Assembly: GCA_045642705.1 (NCBI GenBank) | Contig: JAZUJK010000014.1 | Span: 1 to 48,722 of the forward strand | Length of the DNA stretch: 48,722 nt | Origin: UBA1227 sp045642705 | GTDB taxonomy: Bacteria; Bacillota; Clostridia; Oscillospirales; Acutalibacteraceae | Direction of reading: 5' to 3' | Shown: piece after piece, positions 1 to 5,382 of the stretch | How positions within the stretch are numbered: position 1 is the first letter of the stretch | Layout of the letters: the number at the start of each line of letters is the position of its first letter | Program-made: the position numbers and the translations under genes | The notes under the pieces: generated by a model | Told to the model about the DNA's origin: nothing | Database searches by the model: none | What the model saw: only the letters and a program-made list of their open reading frames with translations

Positions 1-1
1 T

Positions 2-154
2 ATTGCTCCAATTGCTATTTACGCTGTTGCAACAGTTGCATTCCTTTTCATTAACTTTAATGGTCAACTTGGACTTATTACTGTATATGCACTTGGTATT
101 CCATTGTTGCTTGCGGTTTATAAATGGATTGAATGGTATAAACAAGAAAACTAA
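2..154 (+). CDS. C-terminal fragment of an integral membrane protein
   Basis: Only the last 50 codons are inside the window; the frame is open from base 2 and stops with TAA at 152-154. The peptide has two strongly hydrophobic stretches (about residues 1-17 and 24-40) joined by a short polar loop, and ends in a charged tail with KQEN, which fits the C-terminal end of a polytopic transporter or permease. An intrinsic terminator follows seven bases after the stop. The fragment is too short to name a family. That it is a membrane protein is seen; its function is unknown. Confidence 0.6.
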   Translation: MAPIAIYAVATVAFLFINFNGQLGLITVYALGIPLLLAVYKWIEWYKQEN

Positions 155-160
155 TATAGA

Positions 161-191
161 GAAACGGCGTGGCTTAAGCCTCGCCGTTTTT
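161..191 (+). terminator. Intrinsic terminator after the first membrane protein
   Basis: GAAACGGCGTGGCTT (161-175) pairs with AAGCCTCGCCGTTT, one mismatch, and is followed by a T run. It closes the transcript of the partial gene at 2-154. A diverged copy of the same hairpin with its flank lies at 1099-1136. Confidence 0.85.
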
Positions 192-519
192 AGTTAAATA
201 TATATAATTATGAAGCTATTTTATTTTTTATTCCTATAAATAAGTGCAAATTTAATTGAGAAAACTAAATCGATAATAATAGATTTAGAGAATGATATTA
301 TTTGCTTGCTAAATCTGGCAAAGGACAATTCTAATTTTTAATAGTAATGATAACGCCTATCGTTATTAATGATAGGCGTTAATTATTTATGAAAATCTTG
401 CGTATTATATTTATTGTCATAATAAATGGGTACATTATTATACAATTGGATTGTGCAACTACACCAGCAAAAGAATTATAGAGAACAAATTATTAAAAAC
501 ATAAAAAACATTAAAAATA
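192..519. other. AT-rich intergenic region with two hairpins, no gene seen
   Basis: No credible reading frame is present. Two inverted repeats stand out: CTAAATC (265-271) with GATTTAG (282-288), and the perfect 10 bp stem AACGCCTATC (352-361) with GATAGGCGTT (371-380), loop of nine. The second could be a weak terminator or a protein site, but only a mixed AT run follows it. The rest is poly-A/T rich sequence leading to the promoter at 520. Confidence 0.5.
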
Positions 520-548
520 TTGACGAGCAACAAAAAATGCGATATAAT
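520..548 (+). promoter_or_regulatory. Sigma-A promoter for the orphan gene at 580
   Basis: TTGACG (520-525), a 17 bp spacer, then TATAAT (543-548). The near-consensus -35 box contains the TTG that would otherwise be taken as a start codon, so translation must begin downstream. Confidence 0.85.
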
Positions 549-579
549 TAGCTCATTAAAAATAAAAGGAGAATTAGTT

Positions 580-966
580 ATGGATTGGGAAGTAGTAAAA
601 ATAGATAACAGCAAAATATGCAGGGGCAAACCAACTGCAAGTGTCGGAAGGAATAAAATTACATTAAATGTTGCTGCATGTGATCTTGTTGATAATTATG
701 ATTCTTATAAATACGTTGAATTTCTTAAAAATGCTTCTGACTCAACAAAGATAGGAATTAGATTCTTAAAGGAACCTTCTTCTGATTCTGTTGTTATAAA
801 GAGAAAGCAGGCTAAAGGAAAGATTGTTGGTGGGATTGACATTTCTTCAAAATATCATATGGAAAAGATTTTTGGTAATAAGGGAACGCATGATGGCACT
901 ACTCATTATGATATAGTTAAAGATCAAGATGCGGATAATATTTTGATTGTAATTGTAAAGGGTTGA
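580..966 (+). CDS. Orphan hypothetical protein, 128 aa
   Basis: I do not recognise this protein. The start at ATG 580 is chosen because an AAGGAGA ribosome site sits at 566-572, while the longer frame would start inside the -35 box of the promoter. The product is soluble, lysine- and aspartate-rich, with no signal peptide or membrane segment and no cysteine pair pattern beyond C23 and C42. Its second half is richer in beta-type residues and ends in a hydrophobic strand (ILIVIVKG). It is a single-gene unit, with its own promoter 32 bases upstream and a terminator at 1034-1069. Its AT-rich codon use matches the neighbouring accessory genes. It may be lineage-specific. Confidence 0.65.
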   Translation: MDWEVVKIDNSKICRGKPTASVGRNKITLNVAACDLVDNYDSYKYVEFLKNASDSTKIGIRFLKEPSSDSVVIKRKQAKGKIVGGIDISSKYHMEKIFGNKGTHDGTTHYDIVKDQDADNILIVIVKG

Positions 967-1033
967 AGGCCAACTAAAGACTATTCGCCAATTGAAATGG
1001 AAGTAATAGAGTGGGGCTTAGCACATAAGGAGG

Positions 1034-1069
1034 GCCTTATTCCTTTTATGTGATTTAATAAGGCTTTTT
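1034..1069 (+). terminator. Intrinsic terminator after the orphan gene
   Basis: GCCTTATT (1034-1041) pairs perfectly with AATAAGGC (1057-1064), followed by TTTTT. It ends the single-gene transcript started at 520. Confidence 0.75.
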
Positions 1070-1098
1070 ACAATTTCTATATAAAATGCACGAGAATA

Positions 1099-1136
1099 CT
1101 ATAGAGAAAAGGCGAGGCTTAAACCTCGTCTTTTCT
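1099..1136 (-). terminator. Terminator-like hairpin, diverged copy of 161-191
   Basis: AGAAAAGGCGAGGC pairs with ACCTCGTCTTTTCT with two imperfect positions. The element, including the preceding CTATAGAGAAA, closely resembles the terminator at 152-191. On the minus strand it follows the stop codon at 1147, so it may end the decayed reverse-strand reading frame; on the plus strand it would be a backup to 1034-1069. Confidence 0.5.
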
Positions 1137-1146
1137 GCTGCAATTA

Positions 1147-1358
1147 TTATTTTATAACTGGGCTTGGAAAATAATAATCTTGATTATATTTGAGGAGTGG
1201 TTCTACTGGGCTATCAAGATCTCTAGATGTGATTATCTTTTTAAAAGTACTTTTATGTATAGTCATCAGGAACAGTTTAGTTCTGACATTGTAATTATTT
1301 CCTCTCAAGATGTCTTGCACTTCTTTATATGAAGTAGGTGAAGAAATGGCTACAAAAA
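1147..1358 (-). pseudogene. Possible remnant of a small reverse-strand gene
   Basis: On the minus strand a frame is open up to a TAA at 1147-1149, followed by a hairpin terminator at 1136-1099. The peptide reads plausibly as the end of a small protein (YKEVQDILRGNN, then a C-terminal LLKYNQDYY), but there is no credible start codon or ribosome site. Its 5' end runs into the promoter of the plus-strand NERD gene. The first 38 bases of the frame match a second copy at 3058-3095. I read this as a 5'-truncated relic; it could also be a chance frame. Confidence 0.25.
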
Positions 1359-1382
1359 ATGATATGTAAATGTGATATAATG
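1320..1382 (+). repeat. Promoter-block repeat, copy A
   Basis: About 38 bases here (from 1321) match 3058-3095 with roughly six substitutions, and both copies are followed within 35 bases by TGTGATATAAT, a TG-extended -10 box (here TATAAT at 1376-1381). Each copy then leads to a start codon where the first ATG abuts the ribosome site and the usable one lies 6-9 bases further on. Confidence 0.6.
1373..1381 (+). promoter_or_regulatory. Extended -10 promoter for NERD gene and K+ channel
   Basis: TG at 1373-1374 followed by A and TATAAT (1376-1381). No good -35 box is seen, which fits an extended -10 promoter. It is the only clear promoter before the stop of the channel gene, so both genes are probably co-transcribed up to the terminator at 2968-2996. 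Confidence 0.65.
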
Positions 1383-1411
1383 TATTCGACTTTGTATTAT
1401 GAGGGATGTAT

Positions 1412-2104
1412 ATGGATACTGGCGATTTGTTTTTATGCATTGTAATTATACTGATTTTGGTTGGAATATATCTTTATAAAATAGCAAAATTTAAAAAGAC
1501 TGATTATTATCAATCAACAAACAATAGTTATTTGAAAGTGAAGGCTAACAAAGGACTATATGGTGAATATTTGACATCAATGTATTTGTCTAAACTCGAT
1601 GGCCATAAAAGAATGGTTTATAATTGTTATCTACAGAAGAAAAATGGAGAAACAACAGAAGTAGACATTATACTTATACATTCATCTGGCATATATGTTT
1701 TTGAAAGTAAGAACTATGGCGGTTGGATATTTGGAAGTGAAGAAAGTCAAAAGTGGACTCAAACATTTAAGAATGGTGAAAAGAATTCTTTCTTCAATCC
1801 GATTTTGCAGAATAGAGGACATATTAACAACTTGAATCAATTTATATGCAATGACGGTTCTTTGCCTGTCTATTCTGTTATTGTTCTTAGCGATCGTTGC
1901 ACTATTAAGAAGATGGATACGGTTACACCTGTAATTCATAGAGCAAGAGTATTACAAAAGGTAAATGATATTTCAGAAAAAACTCCTAATGCGCTTTCTA
2001 CTGAAAAGATTGATGAATTATATGAATTGTTATATCCGTTGACTAACGTTGATGAAACTGTAAAGAAAAAGCATATTGCAGATATTAAGGCAAAGTATAA
2101 TTGA
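1412..2104 (+). CDS. Membrane-anchored NERD-domain (nuclease-related) protein, 230 aa
   Basis: The N-terminus has one membrane segment (about residues 6-24) followed by basic residues, so the rest should face the cytoplasm. Residues 48-150 carry the NERD pattern: G51-E52, TEVD with D85, then FESKNYGGW with E98 and K100 (the D...ExK core of the restriction-endonuclease-like fold), and NPILQN...H at 129-137. The catalytic-type acidic and lysine residues are all present, so nuclease activity is possible, but no substrate is known for most NERD proteins. ATG 1412 is preferred over ATG 1406 because GAGGG directly abuts the latter. It lies 60 bases upstream of a voltage-gated K+ channel gene in the same transcript. 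The gene is very AT-rich compared with the core genes. Confidence 0.8.
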   Translation: MDTGDLFLCIVIILILVGIYLYKIAKFKKTDYYQSTNNSYLKVKANKGLYGEYLTSMYLSKLDGHKRMVYNCYLQKKNGETTEVDIILIHSSGIYVFESKNYGGWIFGSEESQKWTQTFKNGEKNSFFNPILQNRGHINNLNQFICNDGSLPVYSVIVLSDRCTIKKMDTVTPVIHRARVLQKVNDISEKTPNALSTEKIDELYELLYPLTNVDETVKKKHIADIKAKYN

Positions 2105-2164
2105 TAAATATGCAGAGTATGTTCTGCAAAGAATTCTAGGAAAAACTGTTGAGAGCGTGGTTAT

Positions 2165-2938
2165 ATGAGAAAAAGATTGTTTGACATTATTGAACCTTCA
2201 TCTGATTGTGAAAAATTGAGTAGCATATATGATGTGTTCATGCTTATTGTTATTGCTATAAGCTTGGTCCCATTATGCTTTAAAACAGAAGCGCCAATCT
2301 TCAATATGATTGATAAAATATGCGTAGTGATATTTATCATTGATTATTTAGCAAGATGGATTACGGCGGATTATAAGTTCGAAAAGAAGAGTGTAGTATC
2401 TTTCATAAGGTATCCATTTTCATTTTTTGCAATCGTTGATTTGTTATCAATTTTGCCTAGCTTGTCGATTCTAGCAAAAGGATTTAAGATGTTCCGTTTG
2501 TTTAGGATGATAAGGGCATTTAGAATTTTTAGAGTGGTAAAGGCATTTAGATATTCAAAAAATGTACAAATAATTACAAATGTAATAAAGGACTCTAAAA
2601 ACTCATTGATAACAGTTTGCGGATTTGCTCTCATGTATATATTTGTGTCTGCATTAATAATTTTTAATGTGGAGCCAGAAACATTTAATTCTTTCTTTGA
2701 TGCATTATATTGGGCAACTGTATCACTAACAACTGTTGGATATGGAGATATATATCCTGTTTCTGATATAGGTAGAATAATTACAATGATATCATCTGTT
2801 CTCGGAATAGCGGTGATAGCATTACCTGCAAGTATTATTACTGCAGAATATGTTGAAAGTATAAATGAAGGTAAGGAAGATAAAAAAGAAAATAAAAACC
2901 CCAGAGACGATCTATGTAAAACAAGTGAAAATAATTAG
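2165..2938 (+). CDS. Six-helix voltage-gated potassium channel, 257 aa
   Basis: This is a Kv-type (KvAP-like) channel subunit in the cytoplasmic membrane, expected to form tetramers. The voltage-sensor segment S4 is striking: basic residues at every third position (K108, R111, R114, R117, R120, R123, K126, R129). The pore loop carries the selectivity filter TTVGYGD at 189-195, between S5 (about 148-168) and S6 (about 204-227). S1-S3 lie at about 22-38, 50-67 and 83-100. The cytoplasmic C-terminus is a short charged tail (EGKEDKKENK) with no RCK or cyclic-nucleotide domain, so gating should be by voltage alone. The ribosome site is weak (GAGAG at 2151-2155). It follows the NERD gene by 60 bases and ends at a strong terminator. 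Confidence 0.93.
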   Translation: MRKRLFDIIEPSSDCEKLSSIYDVFMLIVIAISLVPLCFKTEAPIFNMIDKICVVIFIIDYLARWITADYKFEKKSVVSFIRYPFSFFAIVDLLSILPSLSILAKGFKMFRLFRMIRAFRIFRVVKAFRYSKNVQIITNVIKDSKNSLITVCGFALMYIFVSALIIFNVEPETFNSFFDALYWATVSLTTVGYGDIYPVSDIGRIITMISSVLGIAVIALPASIITAEYVESINEGKEDKKENKNPRDDLCKTSENN

Positions 2939-2967
2939 TTAAAATCTTGAAATGCAGTGTATAAAAT

Positions 2968-2996
2968 AAAGGATGTCCCATAAGGACATCCTTTTT
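2968..2996 (+). terminator. Intrinsic terminator after the K+ channel gene
   Basis: GGATGTCC (2971-2978) pairs with GGACATCC (2984-2991) around a five-base loop, extended by AAA/TTT, then a T run to 2996. Confidence 0.9.
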
Positions 2997-3051
2997 GTGT
3001 GATTTACTTAATTATATTAGCCATTGTATGAACCTGGTTCAAGAATGCCTT

Positions 3052-3122
3052 ACATTTCTTTATACAAAGTAGTCGAGGAAATAGCTACAAAAATAATTTT
3101 AACGTATATTTTGTGATATAAT
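3052..3122 (+). repeat. Promoter-block repeat, copy B, with extended -10 box
   Basis: This is the second copy of the block at 1320-1382: TTCTTTATA, AAGTAG, GAAAT and GCTACAAAAA recur in the same order and spacing. It ends in TGTGATATAAT with TATAAT at 3117-3122, which should start the transcript of the next gene only about ten bases before its ribosome site. A gap of several bases between the conserved part and the -10 box differs between copies. Confidence 0.6.
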
Positions 3123-3145
3123 ACTATCATTAGGGGATGACAAAT

Positions 3146-3541
3146 ATGAAACTTAAAACATTGGATATAAACGGAGAGGTTGTGCTGCAGGATTATTCCG
3201 AGGAGTCTTGTCGTGAGATCTTTGAGGAAAAGAACGCATATGTGTTGCGTTGCGTACGTAACTTTGGAAATGATTATGGCGGAAGCCAATGCAATGAGAA
3301 TACGGAGGAATTTTTTGTAGAGATTGTTCCAGAACGTATTCTTGTGCAGGAGGGACATTTCTGTGGCGCTTGTATGATTGTGGACTATGATTGCTATAAC
3401 GGCGGTGGTGAGCGCAAGATGCAGGAGGTTTGCCTGCTTATAGATGGCGGTGGCTCTGCACGGGACGGTTATAGCTTTTCAAACGACGATCATGATCGTT
3501 GGGATTATACCGATTATTATCTTGTAAAGCGTAATATATAA
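3146..3541 (+). CDS. Orphan hypothetical protein, 131 aa
   Basis: I do not recognise a family. ATG 3146 is chosen because AGGGG at 3132-3136 directly abuts the upstream ATG at 3137. The protein is acidic and soluble. The first half looks like two or three beta strands (LKTLDINGEVV, AYVLRCVRNF); the middle has a CGACMIVDYDCYNGGGE stretch with three cysteines; the end is rich in D and Y. No signal peptide or membrane helix is seen. Its base composition is near 45% GC in a hand-counted line, well above both neighbours, so it may have arrived separately. It has its own promoter and no obvious terminator before the next gene. Confidence 0.65.
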   Translation: MKLKTLDINGEVVLQDYSEESCREIFEEKNAYVLRCVRNFGNDYGGSQCNENTEEFFVEIVPERILVQEGHFCGACMIVDYDCYNGGGERKMQEVCLLIDGGGSARDGYSFSNDDHDRWDYTDYYLVKRNI

Positions 3542-3596
3542 TTAGACATATCATGTCCGGTTAGTGAAAACACGGCATTTCTCGCTTTGTGTCGTG

Positions 3597-3623
3597 TTGT
3601 CATTACTGGGCATTTGCTAATAT
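3597..3623 (+). promoter_or_regulatory. Possible promoter of the XRE regulator
   Basis: TTGTCA (3597-3602) and TGC-TAATAT (-10 at 3618-3623) with a short 15 bp spacer; the TG extension helps. The inverted repeat AACACG (3569-3574) / CGTGTT (3593-3598) overlaps the -35 box and could be an operator for the regulator itself. Confidence 0.4.
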
Positions 3624-3645
3624 GTGGATGAAGGGAGGGCCAAAT

Positions 3646-4140
3646 ATGGACCAAAGAAAAATAGGAGCGCTTCTTCGTGACCTTCGAAAAGAAAAAGGGA
3701 TAACTCAAGAAGAACTAGCAGAAAAAATGATGGTGTCAAACCGTACAGTTTCCCGTTGGGAAACAGGAAGTAATCTTCCAGATATCGAGATACTTATTGA
3801 GTTATCTGATTATTATGATGTTGACCTTCGAGAGATACTCGATGGTGAAAGGAAAGGCGAGAATAATATGGATAAAGATTTAAAAGATACTGTAATTAAA
3901 GTAGCAGATTACAAGGATGAAGAGAAAAAGAAGTTTTTGAAGTATATCAATGTAGTTTTGATAGTTGCATTTATACTTGGAACAGTAAATATGGTAATCG
4001 ATTTTATTGATCCTCAGAACACATCAGCGGTATTTGATTTCTTCTATGGATTCTGTGGCGGTGTATCATATGCTGCTCTATTAGTAGGTGTTTTGGCAAC
4101 AAATACTAAGTTCCTTGATGCGATTGGTAAGAAGAAATAA
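3646..4140 (+). CDS. XRE-family transcription regulator with C-terminal membrane domain, 164 aa
   Basis: Residues 4-60 form a Cro/CI-type helix-turn-helix (GALLRDLRKEKG, TQEELAEKM, SNRTVSRWETG, then PDIEILIELSDYY), typical of XRE regulators in Firmicutes. A charged linker (about 70-98) leads to two membrane helices at about 102-123 and 131-152, so the protein is probably tethered to the membrane and may sense envelope state or a partner there. ATG 3646 is chosen for its GGGAGG ribosome site seven bases upstream; the longer frame from 3589 lacks one. It stands alone between a possible promoter at 3597 and a terminator, at the edge of the AT-rich island. Target genes are unknown; the neighbours are the obvious candidates. 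Confidence 0.9.
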   Translation: MDQRKIGALLRDLRKEKGITQEELAEKMMVSNRTVSRWETGSNLPDIEILIELSDYYDVDLREILDGERKGENNMDKDLKDTVIKVADYKDEEKKKFLKYINVVLIVAFILGTVNMVIDFIDPQNTSAVFDFFYGFCGGVSYAALLVGVLATNTKFLDAIGKKK

Positions 4141-4141
4141 G

Positions 4142-4177
4142 AAAATGGAGTCCCGATATTAGGGGCTCCATTTCTTT
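4142..4177. terminator. Bidirectional terminator between XRE gene and the dehydrogenase gene
   Basis: AAATGGAGTCCC pairs with GGGGCTCCATTT (one mismatch) around GATATTA, with T-rich sequence on both outer sides. It can serve the plus-strand XRE gene and the convergent minus-strand gene whose stop is at 4254. Confidence 0.75.
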
Positions 4178-4253
4178 ATGTTATGGAATAGAGTTAGTGC
4201 GAGGGCTAGGAGAATAGTAAGAAGTAGATTTTTTATATTGTTACTTCCTTGTA

Positions 4254-5279
4254 TTACTTGACGGATTTAACGAGGTCATCGAAGAGACGAATGTTTTCTG
4301 GTGAGAGTGGGAGTTCACCAGCTTGCTGTTTCTTGATAACTTCTACTATGCGGTCATTGATTGGAGTTGGAACATTGCATTTCTTGCCCCATTCACAGAC
4401 AACGCCATTGATTGCGTCAATCTCACATGGCTTACCATTTCTGAGATCCTGAAGCATTGATGGTACAAGGAGTCTGTGCTTCTTCATAGCGATAGGGAGA
4501 AGGAAGATTCCGAATGTACGCTTGAGTGGATTGTTGTAATAGAAGAGCTTGGTGATATCTTTGCCTTGAACAGGGGCAAATGTAGCACCTGCTGCATGAC
4601 CAACATCTATGCACTCCTTCATACAACGGATGGCAACTTTCTGACCGTCCTTGGTCTCTGTTACGTCACCGAATGTTCCGCCAACTACTGTGCCAAGTCC
4701 TGAGAATGTAGCGTTGATGAGAAGCTTGGACCAACGTGCACCGATGAGATTTTCTTCAAACTCTACAGTACACATTTTCTCAAGGAGTTCCTTAACAAGA
4801 TTGAACTGGTCATCTGTGATACCATCCATCTTACCCATATGGAATGATAGACCTTCTGGGTCTGATGTGAGCTCAGATACACCTGGCTCCTTGAGTGTTG
4901 CGCCCCATTCAACTACACATCCAATTGTGTGGTTTGAGCCAACTATTTCGGCAACACCTGGCTCAGGGATGCCGTTCTGAAGTGTAACGATTACACCGTT
5001 CTCAGAAAGCATTGGCTTTAAGAATGTTACAACTTCCTTGTTGAGAAGCTGCTTGGTCATAAGGAAGATTACATCATATGGACCTTCCATTTCATCTGGG
5101 AATTTTGCATTTACAGGTACTGTAAAGTCTACTGTGCCTGTTATATGGGCACCATTTTCTTTTAGGGCTGTTGTATGAGCCTTGTTTCTATTTACAAGTT
5201 CAATGTCGATTCCAGCCTTAGTGATATAGGCGCCGAGTATTGTGCCGAGTGATCCTGCGCCATAAATTGCATATTTCAT
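4254..5279 (-). CDS. Ketopantoate reductase (ApbA/PanE) family dehydrogenase, 341 aa
   Basis: This is an NADP-dependent 2-oxoacid reductase of the ApbA/PanE fold. The N-terminal Rossmann domain starts with YGAGSLG (G7-x-G9-x-x-G12) and has the QNG motif at 101-103. The C-terminal helical domain carries K185 and N189 (RWSKLLIN), matching the catalytic K-x3-N pair of PanE. At 341 residues it is somewhat longer than the classical PanE (about 300), and this clade is often not pantoate-specific, so I give no gene symbol. It is divergent from the flavoprotein gene at 5383 with only 103 bases between, and the two may act in one pathway on an unsaturated or keto acid; that is inference. The ribosome site on the minus strand is TAGGAGGCGG just before ATG. 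Confidence 0.85.
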   Translation of the reverse strand: MKYAIYGAGSLGTILGAYITKAGIDIELVNRNKAHTTALKENGAHITGTVDFTVPVNAKFPDEMEGPYDVIFLMTKQLLNKEVVTFLKPMLSENGVIVTLQNGIPEPGVAEIVGSNHTIGCVVEWGATLKEPGVSELTSDPEGLSFHMGKMDGITDDQFNLVKELLEKMCTVEFEENLIGARWSKLLINATFSGLGTVVGGTFGDVTETKDGQKVAIRCMKECIDVGHAAGATFAPVQGKDITKLFYYNNPLKRTFGIFLLPIAMKKHRLLVPSMLQDLRNGKPCEIDAINGVVCEWGKKCNVPTPINDRIVEVIKKQQAGELPLSPENIRLFDDLVKSVK

Positions 5280-5308
5280 TTATACCGCCTCCTAATTTGT
5301 TCATAAAC

Positions 5309-5314
5309 ATTATA
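5309..5314 (-). promoter_or_regulatory. -10 box of the minus-strand dehydrogenase gene
   Basis: TATAAT on the minus strand, 30 bases before the ATG at 5279. The -35 region is weak. It lies only 22 bp from the plus-strand -10 box at 5336, so the two promoters overlap and probably share a regulator. Confidence 0.55.
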
Positions 5315-5332
5315 CTAAATAGTGAGGAGTTG

Positions 5333-5341
5333 TGGTATAAT
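5333..5341 (+). promoter_or_regulatory. Extended -10 promoter of the flavoprotein gene
   Basis: TGG-TATAAT, with TATAAT at 5336-5341, no good -35 box, and a GGAGGAG ribosome site at 5371-5377 before ATG 5383. Confidence 0.6.
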
Positions 5342-5382
5342 ATTTTTGTCGTTTTTAGAAAGACTCGTAAGGAGGAGATATT

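Noticed and set aside
520..579. N-terminal extension of the 580 gene from TTG 520
   Set aside because: TTGACG at 520-525 is the -35 box of a perfect 17-spaced promoter with TATAAT at 543, so it is not transcribed as coding sequence.
2111..2128. TGCAGA/TCTGCA hairpin between NERD and channel genes as a terminator
   Set aside because: The stem has only six pairs and no T run follows; it is more likely neutral or an mRNA processing site.
3050..3358. 102-codon minus-strand frame across the second orphan gene
   Set aside because: It crosses the promoter and start of a plus-strand gene with a good ribosome site; only the last dozen codons echo the repeat at 1320.
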